Assembly (NCBI RefSeq): GCF_022968395.1
Contig: NZ_JALJQZ010000016.1
Location: 25,050-89,049, forward strand
From: Affinirhizobium lemnae
GTDB lineage: Bacteria; Pseudomonadota; Alphaproteobacteria; Rhizobiales; Rhizobiaceae
Length of the DNA stretch: 64,000 bases
Reading direction: 5' to 3'
In this document: positions 34,238 to 43,683 of the stretch, piece after piece
Layout of the letters: each line of letters begins with the position of its first letter
Numbering within the stretch: the first letter of the stretch is position 1
Position numbers and translations under genes: made by a program
Notes under the pieces: model-generated
Database searches by the model: none
The model's input: only the letters and a program-made list of their open reading frames with translations
What the model was told of the DNA's origin: nothing

Positions 34238-34915
34238 TTAAAGATGGTGCCTCGAAAGTCTACCCTGGATCGCTGCTTTGGCGCATCGCTTTGCGACCCC
34301 GCTCTATGCCTTCGGCACGGAGCCAGCAGACACTGTCTCCGCCCATTCGGGTGACGATCGGTTGCGCTGCGGCTTCGCCTCAAATCAGTTTCATCGCAGG
34401 CAAAATCCGTTCGGAACATTTACAGCCTCGCCCGATCGACCCATATTGGCTGTTGATCAAGTCAGGTCGTGGCAAGTCTCTAGCCCTTTCTTGTCGCGTG
34501 CCTACGGAGGCCGCCCTGCCTCGTATCGGGGCGGCCTTTCCCCTCCCCTACTGCTCTTCACAGTAATCAGCATCAGCGGTTTGCCGGACTAGGCCAGGAT
34601 AAAGCAGTGACGCCGGAGGCGTCCTGTCTGTTTCTTTGATGAGGGAAAGAGGAGCGCTGCCCCCTCTCCCTCACAAGGGGAAAAAACGGTCTCCCCGTCC
34701 TTCCTTCGCGCAGCCTTGGGGCAGCGCTTTGTGCAGGAGCGCCGCTGACGCGACGCCCTTTCGGCTTTGCCTCGGGCGGGCGAACCCCCTCCGTTTTTAT
34801 CCCCTTGCCACCCTCTCCCCCGCTGCTCCGCGCGAACTCGGGAACAGGAGCGGGGCTCCTGCCCACGAGGGGCACGAGAAGACCGCTTCGCGGAATTGGA
34901 GAAAGGGTGAGAACT
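34238..34915. other. Gene-free leader region, C-rich in its right half
   Basis: About 680 bp without a convincing gene. The left part contains a strong hairpin (34508-34537). The right part is a pyrimidine-rich leader with blocks such as GCCCCCTCTCCCTCAC before the gene at 34916, similar in style to leaders at 56400, 61400 and 63440. Confidence 0.45.
34508..34537 (+). terminator. Orphan GC-rich terminator hairpin
   Basis: AGGCCGCCC (34508-34516) pairs with GGGCGGCCT (34529-34537) and is followed by TTCCC. No gene ends just upstream, so it may terminate an unseen small RNA or be left from a deleted gene. Confidence 0.5.
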
Positions 34916-35371
34916 ATGACCACAACCGCAACCGTTTACCTGCTGGACCCGGAAGCTGGGACCATTCAAGCCGCAGAGGTCGCAGCACCCAGCGCATTCT
35001 CTCAGACCTACGGGCTGATCGGATGCCAGCTTGTCGAGGTGGTGCCATTCGACACGAACCACGTTCTTATCGTCGATGAGGAGGGTTTGCGGGACGGCTT
35101 GACCGCCTTCACCGTCTTTGACGGCTACCCGCAGCCATTGGCTGGAAAGATCGTTCTTGCCAGCCTGGACGGCGCGCATGTCCTACCGCCGCAGATCAGC
35201 ATTGAGGAAGCAGCGGCCCGCCTGAACGTCTGCAAGCCGGTTCTTGATCCGGTCTTTGCCAAGGCAGACGAGCATTCCCCCAATGGGGTCATTCTGGGCG
35301 GCGCCTTGATCGGGTTCCAGACCCGTATCACCCGCACTCACCCAACCGTCATGGCGAGGGTAATCCGATGA
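34916..35371 (+). CDS. Conserved plasmid hypothetical protein (151 aa)
   Basis: Starts at ATG 34916 (MTTTATVYLLDPEAGTIQAA); a longer frame from 34805 runs through a C-rich leader. It is a beta-rich protein with no recognised domain (LIGCQLVEVVPFDTNHVLIV). It overlaps the next gene by 4 nt (ATGA) and heads a run of five co-directional plasmid genes. Confidence 0.7.
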   Translation: MTTTATVYLLDPEAGTIQAAEVAAPSAFSQTYGLIGCQLVEVVPFDTNHVLIVDEEGLRDGLTAFTVFDGYPQPLAGKIVLASLDGAHVLPPQISIEEAAARLNVCKPVLDPVFAKADEHSPNGVILGGALIGFQTRITRTHPTVMARVIR

Positions 35372-36366
35372 TCATCGCTGTTGTCGAGGACCGCACCCTG
35401 TCCATTCTCGCCGGAACCTTTGCCGCGACCATCGCGGCGAAGGACATCGAACATAGCTTCCATGCCCTTACTCATTTTCCGGAGCGGCGCACCCTTTCCG
35501 AACTCGAAGGGCTGGCAGAGCGTCTGAACGGCTTTGCCGCCTACATGCTGGAGCTGTGGGAGCAAGCAAAACTACCCCTGCCGGATGCTGAACTAGAGGC
35601 CTTTGCCCGTCGTCATGTCGAGATCACCGCCAAGTATTGGGCAGCGGAAGGCCGTTGCATGAACTGGTTCATCACCGGACCTGCGCGCTTTCCCGTCGCC
35701 CGCAATGAAAAGCGGATGCGAGTTTCAGACGCCCGCCGTGCTGACATCTCAGCCCATATCGCGACTGCGAAAAAGGCAGTGAGGCGCAAGGCGTTTCCCC
35801 ACGGGACCGATGACGAGCCGATCCGAGCCAGTGATCCGGCCGCCATGCAGCGCATCACCTCGCGGATCGAAGACCTGGCGCTGTCCATCGACCGGATGAA
35901 ACGGGCGAATGTCATCATTCGTCGGATGGAGAAGGATCAGGCGAGCGAAGCCGACATTCTCGCCCGTGTGGTGGCAGAAACCGGTATGGACGAGGAGAGG
36001 GCATGGCGTGGCGTTACCCTTGCCCCATGGCAGAACCGACGCGGTTTTTCCACCACCAACACCCGCGCCGAACTGCGCCGCATGCAAACCCGTCTCGCTT
36101 CGCTTGCTGCGATGAAGAAGCGCGGCGACCGCGCCGAGGACGTCGAGACGGAGGCAGGAGCCGTCACGGTCAAGGAAAATACCGACATGGGCCGCATTCA
36201 GTTGCTGTTTCCCGGCAAGCCGGACGAACAGACGCGGCGCACCCTGAAATCTCACGGGTTCCGCTGGTCCCCTTCGCAGGGGGCTTGGCAGCGCAACTTG
36301 AACGAGGCCGGACGCTATGCGGCCAAGTGCGTCTTGAAATCGATCAGCGGCAACAGCGCCGCTTGA
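35368..36366 (+). CDS. Conserved plasmid protein with a C-terminal DUF3560-like region (332 aa)
   Basis: Starts MIIAVVEDRTLSILAG. The middle is helical and basic. The C-terminus (GRIQLLFPGKPDEQTRRTLK, then HGFRWSPSQGAWQRNL) resembles a short module found at the end of many plasmid and phage polyproteins. Enzymatic function is not evident. It is translationally coupled to the gene before it. Confidence 0.68.
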   Translation: MIIAVVEDRTLSILAGTFAATIAAKDIEHSFHALTHFPERRTLSELEGLAERLNGFAAYMLELWEQAKLPLPDAELEAFARRHVEITAKYWAAEGRCMNWFITGPARFPVARNEKRMRVSDARRADISAHIATAKKAVRRKAFPHGTDDEPIRASDPAAMQRITSRIEDLALSIDRMKRANVIIRRMEKDQASEADILARVVAETGMDEERAWRGVTLAPWQNRRGFSTTNTRAELRRMQTRLASLAAMKKRGDRAEDVETEAGAVTVKENTDMGRIQLLFPGKPDEQTRRTLKSHGFRWSPSQGAWQRNLNEAGRYAAKCVLKSISGNSAA

Positions 36367-36394
36367 TCAGCCCCGGAAAACAGAGGATCCCCAC

Positions 36395-36841
36395 ATGAAT
36401 GAGCAGATTTTTACAGTCATGGAGTTTTCCGGCCGAGGCGACGCCATGTTCGGCGGCAGTGCCGCCGACTGGAGCCTATACACCCAAGAAGACGGCTCAA
36501 ACGCTTTCATGAGTACAGCCGACGCGCAGCGCCGCCAGCTGGTGAAAGCCTATTTCCCGACCAAGAAGGAGGCAAGTGAGGCCGGAGAGGCAGCCAGTCA
36601 GCGCAAGGGCCTGATTTCGGCCCTACCTGTTCGGCGCGTTGACGAGATCCCCTATGCGCAATTGCGCTGGATTGTCGGAAACATGCACGTTGGGACCAGC
36701 GATGACGACTTAAAAGCCGATATCAAGGGACGCGCGAAGTCGGGCATGACAGCGAATCCCGACCTTCTGGCGCAGGCGTGCGCCTATGCACTGGCAAGCC
36801 ACCGAGCCAATCAGGGCTTGGTTGCCCATTTCCGGCTGTAG
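36395..36841 (+). CDS. Conserved plasmid hypothetical protein (148 aa)
   Basis: Starts MNEQIFTVMEFSGRGDAMFG, 28 nt after the preceding gene. No domain is recognised; it ends with a helical part (LLAQACAYALASHRANQG). Confidence 0.62.
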   Translation: MNEQIFTVMEFSGRGDAMFGGSAADWSLYTQEDGSNAFMSTADAQRRQLVKAYFPTKKEASEAGEAASQRKGLISALPVRRVDEIPYAQLRWIVGNMHVGTSDDDLKADIKGRAKSGMTANPDLLAQACAYALASHRANQGLVAHFRL

Positions 36842-36851
36842 GAGGCGAAGC

Positions 36852-37088
36852 ATGAAAAGCAACGGCCAGCGCCGAAGCGTTGAGGTGTTCGACACGCCCT
36901 CCGGTTTAGGAGGGAGCCACACGGTCGAGGTTGTCGCGGACCTTGGAAACAATAGGGTCAGGGTGCGCGTCTGGTATGGACGCGCCACCGCGACAGGTTG
37001 GGAAGCGTGGAAGGATTGGGACGGTTACCGCTTTGAGACCGATCGCGCCAGCCTGACCAACAAACGCACATTGCCGCTGTTCAAATAG
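36852..37088 (+). CDS. Small conserved plasmid protein (78 aa)
   Basis: Starts at ATG 36852 after GGAGGCGAAGC. The product is basic and beta-rich (HTVEVVADLGNNRVRVRVWYG), with many aromatic residues near WEAWKDWDGYRFE. Function unknown. A longer frame from 36786 overlaps the previous gene and is unlikely. Confidence 0.6.
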   Translation: MKSNGQRRSVEVFDTPSGLGGSHTVEVVADLGNNRVRVRVWYGRATATGWEAWKDWDGYRFETDRASLTNKRTLPLFK

Positions 37089-37134
37089 GACCTTGGCAGC
37101 ATTTCGATGCGGCCCGATATCAGGAGGGACACCA

Positions 37135-37440
37135 TTGAGCCGCTACACCGTGACCGTAAAGACCGACGCGGAGACCGACGAAGATGCCGTGATCGGCTAT
37201 GATCCGCCGTTGCGCACCTTCTTTCTGCAAGCGTTTCCCGATGAGGAAACCGACGAATATGCTCTGTGGTTCGGGACGCTTCTTGAGCAGCATCCGAGCC
37301 TTGAATCGATCATCGAGAGCGCGCGCTGTTTTGGCTATGAGATCGAGGGGCTGTCACAGAACGCCATCGTCGCCATGACTAAGGAAGCCGGAACGCCAAC
37401 ACCGCCCAGCCTTGGCGAGCGGTTGGGGTTGGTACGCTGA
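37135..37440 (+). CDS. Small conserved plasmid protein (101 aa), TTG start
   Basis: The best start is TTG 37135, giving LSRYTVTVKTDAETDEDAVIG, preceded by CAGGAGGGACACC. It is an acidic protein (FPDEETDEYALWFGTLLEQH) of unknown function and last in the co-directional group. Confidence 0.6.
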   Translation: MSRYTVTVKTDAETDEDAVIGYDPPLRTFFLQAFPDEETDEYALWFGTLLEQHPSLESIIESARCFGYEIEGLSQNAIVAMTKEAGTPTPPSLGERLGLVR

Positions 37441-37613
37441 CAATTGTCGGATGCTTTTTTGCGGGGCTGGTTCGGAAGAACTGCCCCGTAGCCATTTTGG
37501 CCGTTGCGAACCTGGCCGCATCGAGCGGGCTGCGGTCCGCCCGAAGGGAGCCCATGCCCCTCCCCTCGGCTCCCCTCCCGCCCGGCATGCCGCCGCCGTT
37601 GGCGGCGCTTTGA

Positions 37614-37979
37614 TCATCTCGCTCTGGAGGTTGATCGAACCGGGCGATCCGCCAGCAGTGAACTCATTTCCTTGGCGGAAAGCGTGCCTTTGGTTGCGAT
37701 CAGATAGGCCGCGAGATAGGTCAGCTTCAGGTTAGCCTCTCTGTCGCCCTTCGGCTTATAGTTGATGATGGCCTGGCGGCGTGCCGCCGCCCTTTTCCCC
37801 CCTTGAACTGCCGATGAATGCTGATCGATCAGCTCACGAAGGGAGGGTTCTTCTCCTGTCGCACTGGCTGCGATCTCCGTTCCCACTTTCCTAGACGTGG
37901 GCAATGCCGGAGCCGTTTTGGTGCATCGAGCGGCAATTGCTTCACGGGACGAACGCGAACTGGATGACGACAGTAGCAT
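37614..37979 (-). CDS. Hypothetical protein (121 aa)
   Basis: The C-terminal two thirds are coding-like (SLRELIDQHSSAVQGGKRAA and LKLTYLAAYLIATKGTLSAK); the Ser-rich N-terminus may reflect a later true start. It is divergent from the rcgA-like gene. No family recognised. Confidence 0.5.
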   Translation of the reverse strand: MLLSSSSSRSSREAIAARCTKTAPALPTSRKVGTEIAASATGEEPSLRELIDQHSSAVQGGKRAAARRQAIINYKPKGDREANLKLTYLAAYLIATKGTLSAKEMSSLLADRPVRSTSRAR

Positions 37980-38072
37980 GGTGGATGCCTCACCGATTTA
38001 GTTGCATTGGGGATCGTCTCAGACCATCAAATCGTCCACAACGCACGATAGGATACGAAACAAGACGAAATC

Positions 38073-39704
38073 TTGGGCTGTAAGTCATTGGAAAAAAACG
38101 GTAAGATTTTTGTTCCGCCGCCCGCGGATGGAAGCGATTTCAAGGAACTGTTCAAGAAAATGGCTGCTGCGGGTGCCGGACGCCCGTTGGGTGAAGACGG
38201 TTTTCCCCAAGGCCCGTGGACGCCGGAGCTGCTGGCGGATGCCATCTCAAAGATCGACGCCAACCGTGTCGGAGTGGATCTTCGCACCGTCCAGCTCTGG
38301 TTTCAGGAGAATGACAAAGGGATCAGCCCGGCCAACATTCGCTGGCTGGCACGCATCTTCGGTTGCGACGATCGCGAGGCGACGAATGATTGGCTGAATG
38401 AGCTCAGCTCGGCCCAAGCGCGCCTGACCGCCAGGCGGCGGGATCGAAAGAAGACCGGTGGCTCGACTGCGACTGCCCTGCGTGTGCCTGACACGTCAGC
38501 GTTAGAAAAAAACCAGGTTCCGCTAACGCCCGTCGTCTCGGTGGACCTTCAAACCATTCCAGCGGAGCGGCCAAGGGGTTTGGCAATCAAGACCGAGGCG
38601 ATTTTCTCGCACGGATCACATCTGAACTTGCCGGCCTGGATCTTCGCCGGTTCGTCCGCCCTCGGATTCCTCTCTTACATTTTGGGGATCCACAGCATCA
38701 CCTATGTGCGCGCGGATGGTATCGAGAAGCAGGTTGGCTTCCTCTGGGCACCGAACTGGACCTTCCTGTTCATGGTGCTGTTGCCACTGTTTTTCGCCGT
38801 CGTCATCGAGCTTCTGGGTTTCTGGAAGCATGATGGCCGCCTCGGGCTACTGGCGGAGGCTGATCGTGTAAGAAGCAGCGACGCCTGGACGCTACATTTG
38901 CAGGCCAACTCACAGACATATTGGGCAGTTTTCCTGATCTGCATATTATTCGCGGGCGTGGTGCAATGGATCGGCGTGCAGCTTATCCCTCTGCTTGAGC
39001 AAGCGCAGGATTTTGCCCCAAGCTGGGGGACGATCGGTATCATCAGGCCGAATATCCTATCGACGCCGGCGGCAATCGTATTTACCGCCCTTGCCTATCT
39101 CTACATGTCCACAAGCTTTTACCTGCTGTTCGCTGGCCTGATCCTGCTGCATACGATCATCCATGATCTATGGAAGCTTAAACGCGTAGCTGAACTCCTT
39201 GGCGAGCAGAGAGCCTGGCCGGACACCAGTGAAATCGGTCTGCGCATCATGCGCGGGGTCTTCAGATGTTCCGTGCTCGTCGTCCTTGCTGCCATCTGCA
39301 TGAAGGCACAAAGTGCCTATCTTGCATCGCAGGGCCCGGATTTCGTGACATGGCTGGTCCGCGATGTCTGGGCTGCGCTGGCAGATTACGACGATGGAGA
39401 TAGGACCTTCGATTACATCATGCCCACACACTACAGCAGCTTGCTCGTCGTGCTTTCGACCTGCAGCGTCTTTGTGTATGGAGCAATCCGCTTGGGGGAT
39501 GATCGGCGGCTTCGTTCCCCCCTGTGGAAGATGTCTGCGGTGATCGGTTTGCTTTTCGTTTCATACATGTTGATCGACGCGTTCGATGGTTTCTCTGTTT
39601 TGCTGATCGTTACCGCGCTCATTGCGACCTATGGTCTATTCGATCCGGCGTTTGAGTCAGCTTGGCGTGCCCGTGAAATAAGAGGCGACAGCCATGTTTC
39701 ATAA
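38073..39704 (+). CDS. rcgA: RcgA-family putative membrane transporter
   Basis: 543 residues from TTG 38073; a second TTG at 38088 is possible and no ATG precedes the conserved region. The N-terminal 120 residues are soluble and HTH-like (GVDLRTVQLWFQENDKGISP, then NIRWLARIFGCDDREATNDW), followed by about eight membrane spans from residue 190. This matches the rhizobial RcgA family, annotated as a putative transporter, always next to an RcgR hydrolase. It overlaps rcgR by 11 nt. The substrate is unknown. Confidence 0.78.
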   Translation: MGCKSLEKNGKIFVPPPADGSDFKELFKKMAAAGAGRPLGEDGFPQGPWTPELLADAISKIDANRVGVDLRTVQLWFQENDKGISPANIRWLARIFGCDDREATNDWLNELSSAQARLTARRRDRKKTGGSTATALRVPDTSALEKNQVPLTPVVSVDLQTIPAERPRGLAIKTEAIFSHGSHLNLPAWIFAGSSALGFLSYILGIHSITYVRADGIEKQVGFLWAPNWTFLFMVLLPLFFAVVIELLGFWKHDGRLGLLAEADRVRSSDAWTLHLQANSQTYWAVFLICILFAGVVQWIGVQLIPLLEQAQDFAPSWGTIGIIRPNILSTPAAIVFTALAYLYMSTSFYLLFAGLILLHTIIHDLWKLKRVAELLGEQRAWPDTSEIGLRIMRGVFRCSVLVVLAAICMKAQSAYLASQGPDFVTWLVRDVWAALADYDDGDRTFDYIMPTHYSSLLVVLSTCSVFVYGAIRLGDDRRLRSPLWKMSAVIGLLFVSYMLIDAFDGFSVLLIVTALIATYGLFDPAFESAWRAREIRGDSHVS

Positions 39705-40716
39705 TTGGCTGGATCGTTGGGACGAGGGGCGCGCACAGCGCGGCGAAGGGGCCAAGAAGACCACGGACCTCATTCTGGACGCCGATCGTGCATTTCCCGG
39801 CATGGGGGCGGCTGAAACGCTAGAGGGGTTTTGCGTTCTCGCGGAAAAGTCCGCCGTTGATCCGGGCTTTTTTGAGCCGCTTGATGCGAGCGATCAAAGC
39901 TTCGAGCTGCAGGATGGCTGGCTGACATTCCCTTCAGACGTTGCAACCGATGTTGCTGAAAACAACATCGTCCGGGCGAAAATTACCGAGAGCGGAAAGC
40001 GCGATCAGGCATTGGTGATCTTCCATCACTGGAACGCCACAACACGGAACCGGCAGATTGCTGGATTCCTTTCGAGGCTGGGAATCACGATCATCGAGAT
40101 TGCGATGCCCTACCACTTCGAGCGCAGCCGGCCCGGCTCGCTCTATGCCGATTACATGCTCAGCGCCAATCTCGGCCGAACGGTTCAGGCTGTCAGGCAG
40201 GCGGTTTGGGATGGCCGGAAGCTTATCCGCTGGCTGAAGTGCGAGGGCTATCAAGATGTTTCCGTTCTCGGCATGAGCCTTGGATCGTGGGTTGCCGGAC
40301 TGGTCGCGGCGCATGAGCCCGCTGTTGCGCGGGCGTCTCTCTTCCTCACGGCAGGAAGCCTTGCTGAAATGGTATGGACCGGGCGCGCAACCCGATCGAT
40401 CCGGAAGAGCCTCGAGCCGCATCTTACGCTTGCCCAGCTGCAAAGAGCTTGGGCACCACTTAATCTCGAAAACCATGCAGACAGGCTGACGCGGCGAGGC
40501 CTCGAGCTTCATGTCATACTGGCATCGAGGGACACGGTTGTTTTGCCGGACCTGTCAGAGCGCTTGCTACAACGGCTGGAAAGTGTCGGTGTCAGATTGA
40601 GCGTGCTGCGGCTGAATTGCGGACACTACTCTCTTGGGCGGCCACCCTACATCTTGGGAGTCGGATGGAGCCTGATGCGGTTTCTGTTGCGCAAGCGCGA
40701 GGCCGCCCAGGCTTAG
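39694..40716 (+). CDS. rcgR: RcgR-family alpha/beta hydrolase (putative quorum-lactone hydrolase)
   Basis: 340 residues. The nucleophile elbow is GMSLGSW (Ser about 195) and a late His sits in LNCGHYSLGRPP, giving an alpha/beta-hydrolase fold. The N-terminal half begins MFHNWLDRWDEGRAQRG. The name for the family suggests acyl-homoserine-lactone hydrolysis, but I see no metal-binding HxHxDH motif, so any lactonase activity would be serine-based. It is coupled to rcgA. Confidence 0.78.
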   Translation: MFHNWLDRWDEGRAQRGEGAKKTTDLILDADRAFPGMGAAETLEGFCVLAEKSAVDPGFFEPLDASDQSFELQDGWLTFPSDVATDVAENNIVRAKITESGKRDQALVIFHHWNATTRNRQIAGFLSRLGITIIEIAMPYHFERSRPGSLYADYMLSANLGRTVQAVRQAVWDGRKLIRWLKCEGYQDVSVLGMSLGSWVAGLVAAHEPAVARASLFLTAGSLAEMVWTGRATRSIRKSLEPHLTLAQLQRAWAPLNLENHADRLTRRGLELHVILASRDTVVLPDLSERLLQRLESVGVRLSVLRLNCGHYSLGRPPYILGVGWSLMRFLLRKREAAQA

Positions 40717-40755
40717 GAGCGCTTGAGCGCCGCATCGAGCGGCACCCAACCGCAA

Positions 40756-40786
40756 TGAGGGGAGCCCCCTTCGGCCCCTCCCCTCA
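40756..40786. repeat. Hairpin followed by a C-rich tract, downstream of rcgR
   Basis: TGAGGGGAG (40756-40764) pairs with CTCCCCTCA (40778-40786), followed by AACTCCCCTTCCCCC. A hairpin of the same design with the same following CTCAAACTC block lies at 58906-58936. It could terminate rcgR transcription, but there is no T tract. Confidence 0.5.
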
Positions 40787-40972
40787 AACTCCCCTTCCCC
40801 CTCACGACGGGCGCGCCCCGCAAGCGGGACGGCTCACTGAGGCTTGTTGTGATTTCACGGCGAACGCGTCAGTGAGCCGTAAGCGTCCGGTGAAGCTACC
40901 TTTGAGATTTCCCACGAACACCTGAAGTTACGTGACTAATTCCGTCATTAGAGACGTCATCAGGGATGAGCT

Positions 40973-41171
40973 ATGGGCCGCATGGAGATTTTGACAGGCG
41001 TCGAGCGTCGGCGTGATTGGTCTGACGACGAGAAGCTTTCGATACTACAAGAGGCGGCGGAGCCGGATGCGAGGATCGCCGACGTCGCTCGGCGGCACGA
41101 TATCAAACCCCAGCAGATTTACACCTGGCGGCGGAAGTTTGCAGCGGAGCAGGCTGAGCCAGTGGTTTCTT
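40973..41171 (+). pseudogene. IS66 TnpA fragment of the outer element
   Basis: Codes for the N-terminal HTH of an IS66 TnpA (MGRMEILTGVERRRDWSDDE, then DVARRHDIKPQQIYTWRRKF) and is cut at 41171 by the inner element. The frame runs on to 41263 only by chance. Confidence 0.8.
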
Positions 41172-41231
41172 GTATGCCTCCGCCGAAGGCCGTCTGCCGT
41201 GATCTGCTGATTGGCTTTAAGTCCATGGCTT

Positions 41232-41639
41232 ATGTCATGCGCTACGACCATTTCGCCCATTGAAGTCTTGTCCGCCGATGACCTTGGTCGCCGTCGGGAT
41301 TGGTCGGACGCAGAGAAGGTCCGGATCGTCGAGGAGAGCCTGCAGGGGTTTCGACAGGGTTCGGCGACGGCGCGGCGATATGGATTGTCGCGATCGTTGT
41401 TGACGAGCTGGCGTCGTCAGTGCCGGAGCGGGCTTCTGAGCGTTTCCGCATTAACAAGCTTCGTGCCGCTTGCGATTTCGCCGCCGCCGCCGGCATCGTC
41501 CGAGATGGCCGCGCCGCCCCGGCTTGACGACGACAAGACGATCGAGATCGGCCTGCCGAACGGCCGACGGCTCACGATCCCGTCCTCGCTTGACCCGGCC
41601 ATCCTTGCCCGCCTGTTGCCCGTCGTGGATGCCTCATGA
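41232..41639 (+). CDS. tnpA: IS66 family accessory protein TnpA
   Basis: 135 residues from ATG 41232 with the TnpA HTH (RRRDWSDAEKVRIVEESLQG, then SATARRYGLSRSLLTSWRRQ). The C-terminus IEIGLPNGRRLTIPSSLDPA is usual. It overlaps tnpB by 4 nt. IS66 requires TnpA, TnpB and TnpC together for movement. Confidence 0.9.
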   Translation: MSCATTISPIEVLSADDLGRRRDWSDAEKVRIVEESLQGFRQGSATARRYGLSRSLLTSWRRQCRSGLLSVSALTSFVPLAISPPPPASSEMAAPPRLDDDKTIEIGLPNGRRLTIPSSLDPAILARLLPVVDAS

Positions 41640-41986
41640 TCGCCTTTCCAGCCGGGGTGAAGGTATGGATCGCGGGTGGGGTTACGGACATGCGCTGCGG
41701 CATGAACAGCCTGGCACTGAAGGTTCAGCAAGGCCTTGGCCGCGATCCTCATGGCGGCGAAGTCTTCTGCTTCCGGGGTCGCAAGGGTGACCTGATCAAG
41801 GTCCTGTGGCATGACGGGATTGGCATGTCGCTCTACATAAAACGCCTTGAGGCTGGCAAGTTCATCTGGCCGGTAAGTCAAAATGGCTCCGCCGTGCCCG
41901 TATCGTCGGCGCAGTTGGGATATCTCCTGGAGGGGATCGACTGGCGCAATCCACGCTGGACACAACGGCCTTCCAAGGCAGGCTGA
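41636..41986 (+). CDS. tnpB: IS66 family accessory protein TnpB (Orf2)
   Basis: 116 residues with the family pattern VWIAGGVTDMRCGMNSLALK and GDLIKVLWHDGIGMSLYIKR, ending in LGYLLEGIDW. Complete. It is coupled to tnpA and precedes tnpC by 59 nt. Confidence 0.95.
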   Translation: MIAFPAGVKVWIAGGVTDMRCGMNSLALKVQQGLGRDPHGGEVFCFRGRKGDLIKVLWHDGIGMSLYIKRLEAGKFIWPVSQNGSAVPVSSAQLGYLLEGIDWRNPRWTQRPSKAG

Positions 41987-42045
41987 TCGCTTAGACTCCA
42001 CTGTTTTTGTTGGGCTTTCGGCGTGTTCCATGATAGCTTTCGGCC

Positions 42046-43683
42046 ATGGATGATGCTGCTTCGGAGATAGCCAGATTGCGCGCTGCGCTCGCGGCATCGG
42101 AAGCGCGTGCCGCCTCCGCCGAGGCCGATCTCGCACAGGTGCGCGCCGTCGTGACGACATCGGAGGCGATGATCCGGCACCTCAAGCTCGAGATCGCCAA
42201 GATGCGTCGCGAGCAATATGGCCAGAGTTCAGAACGGCGTGCCCGGCTGATCGACCAGATGGAGCTGCAGCTCGAAGAACTCGAAGCCGATGCCACCGAG
42301 GACGAGATCGCGGCGGAACGCGTGGCAGCGAAGATCACAAATGTCTCCGCCTTCGAACGCCGCCGGCCGACCCGCAAGCCGTTTCCCGAGCACCTGCCGC
42401 GCGAGCGCCTGGTCATCGAAGCTCCCACGCAATGCACCTGCTGCGGCTCGGCCCGGATCGTGAAGATGGGCGAAGACATCACCGAGACGTTGGAGATCAT
42501 TCCGCGCCAGTGGAAGGTGATCCAGACGGTGCGCGAGAAGTTCACCTGCCGGGACTGCGAGAAGATCAGCCAGCCACCGGCTCCCTTCCATGCGACACCG
42601 CGCGGATGGGCGGGACCGAACCTGCTGGCGACAATCCTGTTCGAGAAGTTCGGCCAGCATCAACCCTTGAACCGCCAGGCTGAGCGCTACGCCAGGGAAG
42701 GCGTCGATCTCAGCCTCTCCACGCTGGCCGACCAGGTCGGGGCCTGCGCGACGGCGCTGCAGCCGATCCATGACCTGATCCGTGCCCATGTGCTGGCAGC
42801 CGTTCGGCTGCATGGTGACGACACCACCGTGCCGCTCCTGGCCAGGGGAGCAACACGGCAGGCAAGGTTATGGACCTATGTGCGCGATGATCGTCCGTTT
42901 GCAGGCGGCGCGCCGCCTGCGGCACTCTTCTACTTCTCACCCGATCGCGAGAAGACCCATCCCAATCGGCATCTCGCCGGGTGGCATGGCACACTGCAGG
43001 CCGATGCCTATGGTGGCTACAACGACCTCTATCGTGCCGACCGCAACCCCGCGCCGGTGATCAGCGCGCTCTGCTGGAGCCATGCGCGGCGCAAGTTCTT
43101 CGAACTGGCTGACATCGCCGGCAACGTGCGCAAGGGCAAGCCCGCCCATGAGATATCGCCTGTCGCGCTTGAGGCCGTGACCCGCATTGACGCGCTCTTC
43201 GACATCGAGCGCGGCATAAACGGCATGTCCGTCGAGGACCGGCTTGCCGCTCGGCAGGAGCATGCTCGCCCACGCGTCGAGGAATTGCACGACTGGCTCA
43301 CGACGCAACAGGCTCAGATGTCGAAGCACAATCCCGTCGCCAAGGCGATCAACTACATGTTCGAGAAAGAGGGACGCTGGGAAGCCTTCACGCGGTTCCT
43401 CGACGATGGCAGGCTTTGCATCTCGAACAATGCGGCCGAGCGCGCTCTGCGCGGGATCGCTCTCGGAAGAAAGTCCTGGCTATTCGCCGGCTCACAGCGC
43501 GGAGGCGAGCGTGCCGCCTTCATGTATTCTCTGATCTTCACCGCCAAGATGAACGACATCGATCCGCAGGCCTGGCTGGCGGACGTGCTCGCTCGCATGC
43601 CTGGCATCCCCGTATCGCGGCTGCCGGAACTGTTGCCGTGGAACTGGTCTTCCGCAGGCCACGTCCGCCAGAAAGCAGCCTGA
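42046..43683 (+). CDS. tnpC: IS66 family transposase TnpC (DDE type)
   Basis: 545 residues. In order: an N-terminal coiled coil and LZ_Tnp_IS66 (LEIAKMRREQYGQSSERRAR), a zinc-binding part (CTCCGSARIVKMGED and FTCRDCEKISQPPAPFHATP), then the DDE catalytic region (VRLHGDDTTVPLLARG, LQADAYGGYNDLYR, ISNNAAERALRGIALGRKSW) and the C-terminal IS66_C domain. No disruption was seen, so the element may be active. Confidence 0.95.
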   Translation: MDDAASEIARLRAALAASEARAASAEADLAQVRAVVTTSEAMIRHLKLEIAKMRREQYGQSSERRARLIDQMELQLEELEADATEDEIAAERVAAKITNVSAFERRRPTRKPFPEHLPRERLVIEAPTQCTCCGSARIVKMGEDITETLEIIPRQWKVIQTVREKFTCRDCEKISQPPAPFHATPRGWAGPNLLATILFEKFGQHQPLNRQAERYAREGVDLSLSTLADQVGACATALQPIHDLIRAHVLAAVRLHGDDTTVPLLARGATRQARLWTYVRDDRPFAGGAPPAALFYFSPDREKTHPNRHLAGWHGTLQADAYGGYNDLYRADRNPAPVISALCWSHARRKFFELADIAGNVRKGKPAHEISPVALEAVTRIDALFDIERGINGMSVEDRLAARQEHARPRVEELHDWLTTQQAQMSKHNPVAKAINYMFEKEGRWEAFTRFLDDGRLCISNNAAERALRGIALGRKSWLFAGSQRGGERAAFMYSLIFTAKMNDIDPQAWLADVLARMPGIPVSRLPELLPWNWSSAGHVRQKAA

